The position numbers and the translations under genes are program-made. Of a stretch of 64,000 nucleotides of DNA, positions 36,441 through 45,064 are shown one piece after another. How positions within the stretch are numbered: position 1 is the first letter of the stretch; the number at the start of each line of letters is the position of its first letter. The notes below the pieces were generated by a model. That model saw nothing but the letters and a program-made list of their open reading frames with translations. It was not told the DNA's origin and made no database searches. Source of the DNA: Bacteriovoracia bacterium (GTDB lineage Bacteria > Bdellovibrionota > Bacteriovoracia > Bacteriovoracales > Bacteriovoracaceae); NCBI GenBank assembly GCA_030431635.1, contig JAUIIL010000008.1:1-64000 (forward strand), written 5' to 3'.

Positions 36441-36694
36441 AGACTATTACTCTTTTATTCTTATTTTCGCTCCCTGGGATTGACTAACGCCAAACTCAGG
36501 GGGTGTTTAAGTAGTGACATTTTGAAACCACTTTCTTCTTTTCTTACGTAAAAATAAGGCTGAGTGATTTTTAAAAAAATTTCTATAAAATGAATCGTTA
36601 AAATCACTGACTACTTCTGCAATTTTCACTGAAAGAACATTTAATTAAAAAACAAAATACTTAATATATTCCTTATTTGTTACGAAAGAAAATT

Positions 36695-36710
36695 TGTCTC
36701 TCTAGAGACA
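36695..36710 (-). terminator. Possible terminator overlapping the end of the 84-residue gene
   Basis: TGTCTCT and AGAGACA form a 7 bp stem with a 2 bp centre, overlapping the stop codon of the minus-strand gene. On the minus strand it is followed by AAATTTTCTTT, a weak T-run. Confidence 0.35.
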
Positions 36711-36956
36711 TTTAAGCATTTTTGATTTCTCCTTTTCTAAATCAGCAAGAGCGTGATCAATTCCACTCATTTTAATATTTTTGTTTTTCGAGAGCATACC
36801 TTCTTGCTCGCTTTGATAAAGTTGAACTAGAGAATCCCTCCAGTTTAATAGAGCTTTAATTTTTTCATGATTGTTAATATTGGGATAATCAACAATTTCT
36901 TGAGGTCTTAAAAAGTAACGAGAAGGGGATGATATTATTTTTTCATTATTATTCAT
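36702..36956 (-). CDS. Unknown 84-residue protein
   Basis: Not recognised. It is soluble and helical, with a proline- and arginine-containing N-terminus (SSPSRYFLRPQEIVDYPN) and a charged C-terminal helix (ALADLEKEKSKMLKCL). It starts 9 bp after the lipoprotein gene stop and is probably co-transcribed with it and with the DUF2383/Dps/CsbD stress genes upstream. Confidence 0.5.
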   Translation of the reverse strand: MNNNEKIISSPSRYFLRPQEIVDYPNINNHEKIKALLNWRDSLVQLYQSEQEGMLSKNKNIKMSGIDHALADLEKEKSKMLKCL

Positions 36957-36965
36957 GTTAAATCC

Positions 36966-37328
36966 TTAAATATTATAATTTTTAACTATGAAGCTAAAAA
37001 TTTGCTTACTCTCGTAGTAGCTCGCCCTAAGTTTGTTGAGTTCGCTTGGGGTATAGTTATTCTTAATTTGAGAAATAGTTTTATTTAAACTTTTCTTTAG
37101 TTCTTCTAATTTTTTATTTAATTTTGTTTTTCCTTGCTCTTCAAGATTTGATGACACCTTATTGAAGTCCATGCTTCGAACCCTAGAAGCCAAAACTTTA
37201 ATTTCTGATTCTATTTCTAGATTTGGTCTTGGGTTTTGAGGAATACTTCGAATAGGGATCTGTTGAGAGATGTTTTGATTGCAAGAAAAAGACAAGAATA
37301 TAAATAAGAATGATGCTTGTAAGTTCAT
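36966..37328 (-). CDS. Small predicted lipoprotein, 120 residues
   Basis: The N-terminus MNLQASFLFIFLSFSC is a lipoprotein signal with a lipobox-like LSFSC, and Cys16 would be the acylated residue. The rest is helical and charged (EEQGKTKLNKKLEELKKSLN). It is probably attached to the inner or outer membrane facing the periplasm. Function unknown. It is downstream of the DUF2383 gene and upstream of the 84-residue gene. Confidence 0.6.
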   Translation of the reverse strand: MNLQASFLFIFLSFSCNQNISQQIPIRSIPQNPRPNLEIESEIKVLASRVRSMDFNKVSSNLEEQGKTKLNKKLEELKKSLNKTISQIKNNYTPSELNKLRASYYESKQIFSFIVKNYNI

Positions 37329-37429
37329 TTCATTACCTCAAGTAAAGTAAATAAATTAAGAGAAATCATCGTTAAATTCTGAATTGATTTAACGATAATT
37401 TTTATCAAAGTCCAAAATGAAATAATCAA

Positions 37430-37894
37430 TTATTGCGTTTTCATAATTGAGTTAATACTTTCGATATGTTTTTTTTGCCTAGGAATAAAAGTGTTTCGAA
37501 CTTCATTTTTTTGAAAACTCGTTAATTTATCACTCTTTAACATTTTCTCGTAGTTCGAAAGGCCATGCTCTTCACCTTTCTTTAGAGCGTTTAGAGCACT
37601 TTTTTCTCCAATAAGCTTAGAAGTACCAACAAATGTTTCAACGACAGTTCCCCAAACACTAGATGTATTCTCTGGGATTTTTCCCAAAAAACGGGCCTGT
37701 TGTTTCCAGTAGTCGACAGCTTTTTCATGATCAGATTTAAATTCTTTTAGGCGATAGACTTCAGGGTCACTATCAACCTTTTTCATGACTTGTTCATATG
37801 CTTCTATTGCAGATATTTCACCTCTTAAAATTTCGTCAATATCACTATTTTTAATATGACTAAAATCGTTTGTATTGTTAATGTATGGATACAT
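37430..37894 (-). CDS. DUF2383 ferritin-like four-helix-bundle protein (PA2169 family)
   Basis: 154 residues. The pattern ILRGEISAIEAYEQVMKK, then EFKSDHEKAVDYWKQQ, then GEEHGLSNYEKML matches DUF2383/PA2169-type ferritin-like bundles, with Glu and His spaced as in a di-iron or ferritin fold. A clear AAGGAG lies five bases before the ATG. It is 11 bp from dps and probably a co-induced stress protein. Metal binding is inferred only. Confidence 0.75.
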   Translation of the reverse strand: MYPYINNTNDFSHIKNSDIDEILRGEISAIEAYEQVMKKVDSDPEVYRLKEFKSDHEKAVDYWKQQARFLGKIPENTSSVWGTVVETFVGTSKLIGEKSALNALKKGEEHGLSNYEKMLKSDKLTSFQKNEVRNTFIPRQKKHIESINSIMKTQ

Positions 37895-37905
37895 ATTTAC
37901 TCCTT

Positions 37906-38370
37906 TTAATCTAAATGTGACTTGAGCATCCAGCCCATTTTTTCATGTTTTTGAAGAAGCCCAATTAAAAAATCCTCTGTTCCAGGATCTGGTTTAAGCA
38001 ACTCTTTTTCAGCAGTTACTTCCTTGATAAAAGCTTGGATTCTGTTGCTATCGCTGAATAAATCATTTAGCATTTCACTACTGGATAGTGATTGACCATT
38101 TCTTTCATCAAGATCCATTTCACCCATTATTGTTTTGACGGTGCTAAGCGGTGTTTCTCCCAAAATTCTAATTCGCTCAGCAATGTCATCCATAACCTCA
38201 AGAAGCTCTCGGTAATGTTCTTCTAAAAATTTATGTAAACTATAAAATCTTGGACCCGTGATGTTCCAATGGTAGTTTAATGTTTTTGTAAAGAGAGCGT
38301 ACTCGTTGGCCAGCAAGTTGTTCAACGCTTCAGAAATGGTCTTTATAGAGGAATCATCTATATTTGCCAC
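37906..38370 (-). CDS. dps: Dps-family DNA-protecting ferritin
   Basis: A 154-residue Dps: ANEYALFTKTLNYHWNITGP, then FYSLHKFLEEHYRELLEVMDDIAERI. These contain the inter-subunit ferroxidase residues (His33-type His, Asp and Glu). Dps forms dodecamers that oxidise iron with peroxide and shield DNA. The start is GTG at 38370 with a poor ribosome site. An AAGGAG lies about 25 bp upstream with the frame open, so a longer form with a non-standard start is possible. It lies between the DUF2383 and CsbD genes. Confidence 0.9.
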   Translation of the reverse strand: MANIDDSSIKTISEALNNLLANEYALFTKTLNYHWNITGPRFYSLHKFLEEHYRELLEVMDDIAERIRILGETPLSTVKTIMGEMDLDERNGQSLSSSEMLNDLFSDSNRIQAFIKEVTAEKELLKPDPGTEDFLIGLLQKHEKMGWMLKSHLD

Positions 38371-38408
38371 AGGTCTACTAAAATTTGCTATAATCTCCTT
38401 ATTTAGTT

Positions 38409-38621
38409 TTAAGAGAGAGATTCATTTAAGCGATCGAGAAGTGAGTTTAGTTTTTTCTTAGTTCCCTCAACTGATTCACCGTATTTTTTTTGAATCTTTC
38501 CTGCGATTTGCTCGATATTTCCTCTTGTTTTATCGAGTTCATCTTCTGAAAGATCGCCCCATTGTTCTCTAATTTTTCCTTTTAGTTCTCTCCATTTTCC
38601 TTTTGAAATTTGATCATTCAT
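38409..38621 (-). CDS. CsbD-family stress protein
   Basis: A 70-residue CsbD-like protein (KWRELKGKIREQWGDLSEDELD, then RGNIEQIAGKIQKKYGES). The family is small, helical and induced by general stress; its function is not established. I chose the ATG at 38621 because AAGGAG lies six bases upstream. The frame extends nine codons further without support. It heads the minus-strand stress cluster CsbD, dps, DUF2383, lipoprotein and 84-residue protein. Confidence 0.85.
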   Translation of the reverse strand: MNDQISKGKWRELKGKIREQWGDLSEDELDKTRGNIEQIAGKIQKKYGESVEGTKKKLNSLLDRLNESLS

Positions 38622-38843
38622 AAAATTCTCCTTGTTTAAAGTTTTCAATCAAACAGCTTTTTAGCTTTCTCTATATTCAATGGTTTGATCTTTTTTTTCA
38701 TCACTAAACTTAGTAATTTTTGTGCATAAATTTACACATCTAATTTGTGCTGATTTCTACACAAAACTTTCAAAGATAAAAGATTTTTTCTTAAACCAGG
38801 TTTATTACCACTAATGTGGAAGGTTGTTTTAAAGGAGTTTTTT

Positions 38844-39188
38844 ATGAGCACCTCAGATAGTAAAAGCGAATTTCTAAATGTAGCTGATGTAAATAAGAAA
38901 AAGGAAGAGTTTTTAAACGAAAAACTTGAAAGAGTTGAAGTCGGACTTAAAAACCTTGAACTTTCATATTTAAGAGAGTTTCCAGAATTAAAAAGAGGTA
39001 AGTTAAAACACCTTTTTAAAAAGAGATATTATAATGAACTAGAAAAAATCGACAATCTTTTTATTAAGGCTGATTACCTTGGTTTAAAAAGTTCAAACTT
39101 AATCATGGATGAAATAGATGAGCGTATTAATAAATTAATAGCGATTTTAAAGAAAGAGAATTCAACAATCAACATGGAGGTTATGTAA
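38844..39188 (+). CDS. Unknown 114-residue helical protein
   Basis: Not recognised. AAAGGAG lies six bases before the ATG at 38844. The product is soluble and strongly helical or coiled-coil (VNKKKEEFLNEKLERVEVGL). The C-terminal part is acidic, ending MDEIDERINKLIAILKKE. Its stop overlaps the next start by one base (TAATG), so it is coupled to the broken Pal-like gene. It is divergent from the CsbD stress cluster. Confidence 0.6.
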   Translation: MSTSDSKSEFLNVADVNKKKEEFLNEKLERVEVGLKNLELSYLREFPELKRGKLKHLFKKRYYNELEKIDNLFIKADYLGLKSSNLIMDEIDERINKLIAILKKENSTINMEVM

Positions 39189-39644
39189 TGTTAAAATTAA
39201 ATTTTTTATTATTGATTCTATTTTTTACTTTTGTAGGATGTTCATCATGCAAGAAAGAAAATAAAAATTCTTTTGAAGAAAATGCTTCAAGAGACACCTT
39301 AGATTTTCCTCGAAAAGTCGCGGAGATAAATTTTAGCTTTGATTCAGCTAGTGTTAAAAGATGAATCGGACGGTTTTACTATTTTAATAAAAGGACATAC
39401 TGATGAAATAGGTACTTTTGAGTATAACCAAAATCTATGTATGGATAGAGCAAAAAGTGTAAAGAAAATGCTCGTTATACGAGGCATTGAACCTGAAATA
39501 ATTAAAACAATAAGTTTTGGTGAGAGTCAACCAATTAAAGTAGGACTTGAGCTTGATATAAGAAGAAAAAATAGACGTGCAATTATAGAAATTGTTCCTG
39601 CCGAAAAAGATCCCTCACAAACGACAATTTCAATGAATCAATAA
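39188..39644 (+). pseudogene. Broken Pal/OmpA-like peptidoglycan-binding lipoprotein
   Basis: The first frame (39188-39363) encodes a lipoprotein signal with lipobox (ILFFTFVGCSSC). It goes on to the start of an OmpA C-terminal domain (INFSFDSASVKR) and then stops. In another frame, 39365-39644 supplies the rest of that domain: FTILIKGHTDEIGTFEYNQ, DRAKSVKKMLVIRGIEP and RRKNRRAIIEIVP. Compared with E. coli Pal, about 15 residues between the strand and the GHTDE motif are missing and the frame changes, so an out-of-frame deletion has split the gene. The downstream fragment lacks its own start. A sequencing error alone would not explain the missing residues. Confidence 0.75.
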
Positions 39645-39675
39645 TTTCAATCCCATCAGTAACTCCCTCCCTACT

Positions 39676-39699
39676 AAAAGGCCGTTAAAACGGCTTTTT
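39676..39699 (+). terminator. Rho-independent terminator
   Basis: GCCGT pairs with ACGGC around a TAAA loop. The stem is flanked by AAAAG on the left and TTTTT on the right, so it is near-symmetric. It lies between the broken Pal-like gene and the convergent histidine kinase gene and may stop transcription from both sides. Confidence 0.75.
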
Positions 39700-39733
39700 C
39701 CTATTTTGTTTAGCAAGTTAAAATTGTAATTTC

Positions 39734-41251
39734 TCAATATTGTACTAATGGAATTTTTATTTCAAAAACTTTGGAGAAACGGGTACTCTCTAGTCTTAGT
39801 TCGCCTCCATGAGTTTCAATGATGCCCTTGGAAACACTTAGTCCTAGACCTGTGCCTTTTCCCAGTTTCTTTGTCGTAAAGAATGGATCAAAAACTCTTT
39901 CATAGGCTTCTTGAGAAATTTCAATGCCATTGTCTTCTACCTGGATGGAGATCATGTCACCGTGTTTCTTGGCTTCAATTTTTATAAAATAATCTATCTC
40001 AACACCGGATTCTTTATTTTCAAAAATGGCATCCATGGCATTACTTAAGAGGTTAAACATTACTTGTGATAAATGAACTTCATTTCCATTAAAGATAAGA
40101 TTTTTATCACAATGAACCTCAAAGCGTATTCCTTCTTTGAGTAGTTTTTCTTTGAAAAAAGAGGACACTTTATTGATAACAATAAGTAAGTCAGTATTTT
40201 GGAAGTTGATTCCAGAACCATCTCTTGAAAAATCCAAAAGGCCTTTGATGATTTCGGAGATGCGATTAATTGTTGTATAGATTTCATTTGTAATAACTTT
40301 AACTTTTTCGGAGGGAACAACGTTGGATTTTTCAGAAAGTTTTGTTAGCTGTCTGGAGTAAGCGCCAATAATAGCTAGAGGATTGTTTATTTCATGAGCA
40401 ATGCCTCCAGCCATTTCTCCTAACGAAGCAAGCTTTGAGGCTTGAATGAAACGAGCTCTTTCTAGTTTTAGTTCTTCTTCAATTTCTTTTTTCTTAGTAA
40501 CATCAATTGAAATTTCAGTGAAGGAAAGGATATTCTTGTTGTGGCCATATACTGGAAATCGATAACTGTCGTAATAGTGCTTTTCACCATTTGTGTGCTC
40601 AATTTCAAGTGAGCTTGTTACAGATGACTTCAATTGTATTTTTTGTTGAAATTGCTTTTTGTTGTGAAAAATGTCGCTATCAGATTTGCCAATAATGGTG
40701 TCTCGATTTTTTCCAAATGCCTCACAAAATGAATCATTTACAAATAAGTAGCGTCCTTCTGAGTCTTGGCATCTAACAAGTCCTGGCATATTGTCCAAGG
40801 TTGCTGACAGAATATCTTTTGTTTGAGATAGTTCTAAATCGGTGTTTATTTCACGAGTAATATCAACTGAATACATAATAATCCCTCCAATTTCATTGTT
40901 ATGATACCAGGGACATACATACCAGCTAAGGTACATGACGCTTCCATCCTGACGATCAAAGCGATCGCACGAGTTGTGTTTAAAGGCTCCTCTGAGTGCT
41001 TCCTGGTGAATTTCTTTCCATTCATCGTTAATTTCAGGAAAAACTTCATAATGCGACTTGCCAATAACAGATTCCTTTAAGTTATAGATATCAATCCAGC
41101 TTTTACTAAGACCGAGATAGCGAACTTGACAATCAAATATTGCGATTGGCAAAGGAAGCGAATAATAACTCTGTTCAATAAGAGGAAAGGGAGTAAATAA
41201 GGTTGTTGAACTTTTATCTCTCGTGCAATTTACTTTTTTTGCTTTTTCCAT
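39734..41251 (-). CDS. PAS-domain sensor histidine kinase
   Basis: 505 residues with no membrane segment. Two PAS domains cover about 30-133 and 145-255. A HisKA dimerisation helix follows with the phospho-acceptor His286 (EMAGGIAHEINNPLAI), then a HATPase domain with N box (VMFNLLSNAMDAI) and G boxes (GTGLGLSVSKGIIETHGG). It is a cytoplasmic sensor; the ligand is unknown. No response regulator is adjacent, so it is an orphan kinase here. The closest gene on the same strand is the globin, 59 bp upstream. Confidence 0.9.
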   Translation of the reverse strand: MEKAKKVNCTRDKSSTTLFTPFPLIEQSYYSLPLPIAIFDCQVRYLGLSKSWIDIYNLKESVIGKSHYEVFPEINDEWKEIHQEALRGAFKHNSCDRFDRQDGSVMYLSWYVCPWYHNNEIGGIIMYSVDITREINTDLELSQTKDILSATLDNMPGLVRCQDSEGRYLFVNDSFCEAFGKNRDTIIGKSDSDIFHNKKQFQQKIQLKSSVTSSLEIEHTNGEKHYYDSYRFPVYGHNKNILSFTEISIDVTKKKEIEEELKLERARFIQASKLASLGEMAGGIAHEINNPLAIIGAYSRQLTKLSEKSNVVPSEKVKVITNEIYTTINRISEIIKGLLDFSRDGSGINFQNTDLLIVINKVSSFFKEKLLKEGIRFEVHCDKNLIFNGNEVHLSQVMFNLLSNAMDAIFENKESGVEIDYFIKIEAKKHGDMISIQVEDNGIEISQEAYERVFDPFFTTKKLGKGTGLGLSVSKGIIETHGGELRLESTRFSKVFEIKIPLVQY

Positions 41252-41310
41252 AAGGTTATTTCTTTTTAATATGAAGTATAAACCAAGGAACGGAGTTTTT
41301 GGTAAAATTC

Positions 41311-41910
41311 TTAAGCAGCATTTTTTTTCATTAGTTGAGATGATTCTTCTTCCAGAACTTCATACATCAGATGTCTTACCTTTTTTCTGATGTAATCAAT
41401 CATTTCTTCATTAAAAGATTCATCAATAACCTCATAAATAAGTTTTTGAGCAATATGGTGTGCTTTTTCAACAATAAGATGACTCGAAATATTTTCTTTA
41501 ACTGAAGCTTTTGCCCCTTCTTGCATAGTTTGAGCAATAAATTGATAAGCTTCTAACCATTGAGAATTCAAATCATCACTCCAATCGTCTCCAAAAAAAT
41601 AAGAAAAGCTTTTTAATAAACTGGCACCAACCCATTCATAGTGTTCTTCTTCAACACCATATTCTAGATGCCTGGTTCCCATTTTCATTAAGTAATCTTT
41701 TAATTCATCACCGTTTTCAAGATTATCAACAATAAAGACCAAAGAGTTGATAAGAGCCTTTTTTTGTTTATCCATTTCAATATTATTAAAAAGTTCACTC
41801 GAAGAAGGGTAGTCTTGCCATAATAGTTCATAAAATTTATCAGCTATTTCATTTGCGATAGGTTTAGCTTGTTCAAATGAATCTCTTAAAAGTTGTACGT
41901 TTAGGGCCAT
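41311..41910 (-). CDS. Single-domain globin with C-terminal extension
   Basis: 199 residues. Residues 1-135 follow the flavohaemoglobin-type globin fold (LLRDSFEQAKPIANEIADKFYE...), with proximal His81 in MGTRHLEYGVEEEHYEWVG. Residues 140-199 form an extra helical region, with no reductase domain. The start is the second ATG (41910), because GGAGG, its ribosome site, overlaps the upstream ATG at 41922. The family binds O2 or NO. Together with the PAS kinase downstream it could be a gas-sensing or protective pair (inference). Confidence 0.75.
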   Translation of the reverse strand: MALNVQLLRDSFEQAKPIANEIADKFYELLWQDYPSSSELFNNIEMDKQKKALINSLVFIVDNLENGDELKDYLMKMGTRHLEYGVEEEHYEWVGASLLKSFSYFFGDDWSDDLNSQWLEAYQFIAQTMQEGAKASVKENISSHLIVEKAHHIAQKLIYEVIDESFNEEMIDYIRKKVRHLMYEVLEEESSQLMKKNAA

Positions 41911-42067
41911 TAAATCCTCCATTTGTTTTTTATCTTATCGAGAGAAACATTCATTTTTTGAGTCAATAATAATTAAGAAAATAGTAGATAATTTGAAAAA
42001 ATACGTATTTTTACTATTATAAAAGAATAAAAAATATTTATTTTATTAATTGTAATCTGGAGAGATT

Positions 42068-43240
42068 TTGGGCAAACGTCTTTTCTTTTTTCTTTATTTA
42101 TCTGAAGGAGCTCCCATTGGTTTCATCTGGTGGGCCATGCCTGCAATACTATCTAAATATGGATTTAAACTTTCAAGTATTGCAACTATATCAGCGTTGG
42201 CCACCATTCCATGGACATTTAAATTTTTACTTGCTCCAATCATAGATTTAATTTCCCTGAAACTTTTTTCTCTAAAAAAACAACTAATTGTTTATCAAAT
42301 ATTAATGGGGTTTGTTCTTATACTATTACCATCAGCAATAAGATTACAAAATCAAGTGTTTATCATTACCGTTTTAATCATTCACGGTATATTTGCATCG
42401 GCCCAAGATATTTGCATTGATTCACTGGCAATTAAATCAATTCCAAGTGACAAGCTTGGAGAAATTAATGGTGTTATGCAAGCAGGGATGCTTTGTGGAC
42501 GATCTCTATTTGGAGGAGCAGGTGTTTTTATCGCTTCTTACTTGGGATTAGAGTTTACAACGTATTTTTTATTAAGTTGCGTTTGGATAAGTATCGTATA
42601 TCTGCAAAAAACAAAAATTAAATTGAAACAAAAAGAAGAGATAAGACCCAAGAAATATTTTGATGATTTTATTAAGTTATTGAAAAAAAGCACCATTTGG
42701 AAATTGGCACTCATTACATATTTTTCCGGTTTTTCCTATAATGGTATTTCAACAATTGGAAGTGCTGTCCTTTCAGAAAAAGGAGTTTCACCTGTTTTTC
42801 ATGGTCTTACTTATAGCTTAATCATTCCTTTTTTTATGACAATGGGTGCGCTTTATGGAGGTAAGTTTTCTGATAGATATAATTCTCAGAAATTTCTCTC
42901 TTGGATGGTTATTTGCTCCATTATTTCATCTTGTCTAACAGGATCTTTTATGGACTTTGTTCAAGAAGAAAAGCTTCTCATTATCTCATATGCTTTTTTC
43001 TATTTTTTTATAGGAGCAACAACAACAAGTTTGTACACTTTTTTAATGCAAAAAACGTCAAAAGAATTTTCTGCGTTAGAGTTTTCTATATTTATGAGTA
43101 TAACAAATCTTTGTGATTCGACATCAAGTTATTTAACAGGTCAATTAGTTGAGGAACTATCTTATTTTTCTACGGCGATGATAATCGGAAGCATCTGTTT
43201 GATAACTTTAATTGCTTTACGCCAAAGAATAGAAGTTTAA
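42068..43240 (+). CDS. MFS transporter, AmpG-like
   Basis: 390 residues with 12 predicted membrane helices. The opening (YLSEGAPIGFIWWAMPAIL) and the A-type loop region (ATIPWTFKFLLAPIIDLI) resemble AmpG-type permeases, which import anhydro-muropeptides. The HGIFASAQDICIDSLAI stretch is also typical of that branch. The start is TTG at 42068, with GGAG eight bases upstream. In a predator such a carrier could import cell-wall fragments of prey, but the substrate is not shown by the sequence. Confidence 0.75.
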   Translation: MGKRLFFFLYLSEGAPIGFIWWAMPAILSKYGFKLSSIATISALATIPWTFKFLLAPIIDLISLKLFSLKKQLIVYQILMGFVLILLPSAIRLQNQVFIITVLIIHGIFASAQDICIDSLAIKSIPSDKLGEINGVMQAGMLCGRSLFGGAGVFIASYLGLEFTTYFLLSCVWISIVYLQKTKIKLKQKEEIRPKKYFDDFIKLLKKSTIWKLALITYFSGFSYNGISTIGSAVLSEKGVSPVFHGLTYSLIIPFFMTMGALYGGKFSDRYNSQKFLSWMVICSIISSCLTGSFMDFVQEEKLLIISYAFFYFFIGATTTSLYTFLMQKTSKEFSALEFSIFMSITNLCDSTSSYLTGQLVEELSYFSTAMIIGSICLITLIALRQRIEV

Positions 43241-43309
43241 CAATTCCCATTTGTATAAGTGCAATTTTTTAAGTGACTTTTTAATCTTGAAAACTTTAAA
43301 ATATAATTT

Positions 43310-43558
43310 ATGGATTTAGATTTATGGCAAAGTTTATTTGAAGAATATATTCTTAAGAATCCACTGGATGATGAAGACCCATTTGCTACAAAAAGAGACC
43401 TGAACAATAAACTCTACGCGATTGATCATTTTGAAGAGAAGTTGCTTAAACTCCTCGAAATGATGCAAACATCAGAAGGAAAAAAGGAAGCAGAAAAAAG
43501 AGCTTCTCTTATGATTAAGTTCCTTGAAGATCTCAAGGTGGAACTTAATTATGTTTAA
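43310..43558 (+). CDS. Unknown 82-residue acidic protein
   Basis: Not recognised. It is soluble and helical, rich in Glu, Asp and Lys (YILKNPLDDEDPFATKRDL, HFEEKLLKLLEMMQ), with no signal. Its stop overlaps the start of the acetyltransferase gene by eight bases (ATGTTTAA), so the two are translationally coupled and probably work together or are regulated together. Confidence 0.6.
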   Translation: MDLDLWQSLFEEYILKNPLDDEDPFATKRDLNNKLYAIDHFEEKLLKLLEMMQTSEGKKEAEKRASLMIKFLEDLKVELNYV

Positions 43559-44147
43559 AATTAAAAATATTTACGGAAAAGAAATAAAGTCTTTTAGAGA
43601 TCAAATTGGTCAATTAAGAATAGAAGTCTTTAAAGAATATCCTTATTTATATGAAGGAGATTTAAGTTATGAAAGAAAATACTTAGAAACTTATATTCAA
43701 TCAGAGAAGAGCTTAGCAGTTTTAGTTTTTAAAGATAAAAAACTTGTAGGAACTTCTACATGCATTCCTTTAATAGATGAAGAAGAGGGTTTTCAAAAGC
43801 CTTTTAAGGTGGATGAGTATGATTTATCTAAAATTTTTTATTTTGGAGAATCTATTATTCTAAAAGAGTATAGAGGCAACGGTTTTGGGCGACAATTTTT
43901 TGAAGAAAGAGAGAATCATTCCCAAAGAGTTATGAAAGATTTAGAGCTGACAACTTTTTGTAGCGTCCTGCGTGATAAAAACCATCCCTTAAGGCCTAAA
44001 GAATATCGTCCACTAGATTTAATGTGGAAAAAGTTAGGGTATGCACCATTAAATGAAAAAGTACTTGAATATAAGTGGAAAGATATTGATAAAAAAACAG
44101 AAGATCTGAAAAGACTAGTTTGTTGGGGCAAAAACTGGTCAACCTAG
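43551..44147 (+). CDS. GNAT-family N-acetyltransferase
   Basis: 198 residues. The acetyl-CoA-binding motif A is visible (FGESIILKEYRGNGFGRQFF, near 102-121), preceded by the beta strands of the GNAT fold (SLAVLVFKDKKLVGTSTCIP). The start is ATG 43551 behind GGTGGAA, overlapping the previous gene. Substrate unknown. Confidence 0.8.
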   Translation: MFKIKNIYGKEIKSFRDQIGQLRIEVFKEYPYLYEGDLSYERKYLETYIQSEKSLAVLVFKDKKLVGTSTCIPLIDEEEGFQKPFKVDEYDLSKIFYFGESIILKEYRGNGFGRQFFEERENHSQRVMKDLELTTFCSVLRDKNHPLRPKEYRPLDLMWKKLGYAPLNEKVLEYKWKDIDKKTEDLKRLVCWGKNWST

Positions 44148-44230
44148 CTGCGAATAAATTTCTTAAAATATCAATTGAAAATGAAGTTTAGAGCTGGTAC
44201 AAGCAGGTATTTTACTTAAGGATACTGCTT

Positions 44231-45064
44231 ATGAAAGTCATTTTTTTGATACTCTCTTTTGTCTGCTCTACTTGGTCTATTGATTACATAGAAGGTGATA
44301 TTCACTCGATTGATTATAAATGGTTAAACCTCAATCTTTATAGAGGCGACGGCCAAAGGGGTGGTTTTAGGAAGTTTGATGACACCTACCTAGAATTTGA
44401 GTTTGGTGGGAGATCTGGAATTATTGATTTTTATGGTTATAGCGATTTCTTAGATATTGGAGATGATGAAAAAAATAGTGATCAACATAATGGAGATAAT
44501 TCATTTTCAAAATTTGATCTACGTTTTTCATTTGATGCTATGTTAAAGAAAAACTTGGCTTGGGGAGCGGTAAAAGAGTGGTACTTTGCAACCACGACAA
44601 CAGATGCAGATTATGGTTCTTTTGGAGGATTGAGAGTTTATTGGTTTGGGCTTGGAACAGATACTCTTATTCCTTGGTTGGGATTAGTTGGGCTTAATTT
44701 TCAAGCAAGATATTTTGCTGAGAACTATGGGGCCAATAACGAGGGAAACATTGATGGTTATGTTCTTCATATGAACTGGTTTAAGCCTTTTTATTTTTTT
44801 AAACAAAGTGGTTTTCTTGCGTTTCAAGGATACTTTGACTACGAGTTTGATAGCGAAATTAAAGGCTCTCAAAGAAGTCCGACAGCTTTTCAATCATATC
44901 TTGGTTTTTGGTATCATTTAAAAAATTATGCGTTTGGGTATGGGGCAAAAGTCTATCGAAATATGAGTAATTACCGTAATGGAGAACCTTTGAGTACAGG
45001 TTCGTCGACCTTAGTTAATTCAAGCGGAATTGGACACTATTTAAATGTGACCTATAAGTTCTAG
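44231..45064 (+). CDS. Tsx-like nucleoside-specific outer-membrane channel
   Basis: 277 residues with a signal peptide (MKVIFLILSFVCSTWS), then a barrel ending in F (HYLNVTYKF). YLEFEFGGRSGIIDFYGYSD with the adjacent FLDIG, and the FSKFDLRFSFDAML segment, match the Tsx/channel_Tsx family, which takes up nucleosides across the outer membrane. In a predator this would suit uptake of prey nucleosides. It is convergent with the M4 protease gene; the two stops share the tetranucleotide CTAG. Confidence 0.8.
   Translation: MKVIFLILSFVCSTWSIDYIEGDIHSIDYKWLNLNLYRGDGQRGGFRKFDDTYLEFEFGGRSGIIDFYGYSDFLDIGDDEKNSDQHNGDNSFSKFDLRFSFDAMLKKNLAWGAVKEWYFATTTTDADYGSFGGLRVYWFGLGTDTLIPWLGLVGLNFQARYFAENYGANNEGNIDGYVLHMNWFKPFYFFKQSGFLAFQGYFDYEFDSEIKGSQRSPTAFQSYLGFWYHLKNYAFGYGAKVYRNMSNYRNGEPLSTGSSTLVNSSGIGHYLNVTYKF

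Noticed and set aside
38622-38648. Upstream extension of the CsbD-like gene
   Set aside because: The nine extra codons contain the ribosome site for ATG 38621 and are not part of the family.
39339-39644. Separate OmpA-domain gene starting at TTG 39339
   Set aside because: No ribosome site or signal peptide is present, and its first codons overlap the other frame of the same domain. It is the 3' half of the broken Pal-like gene.
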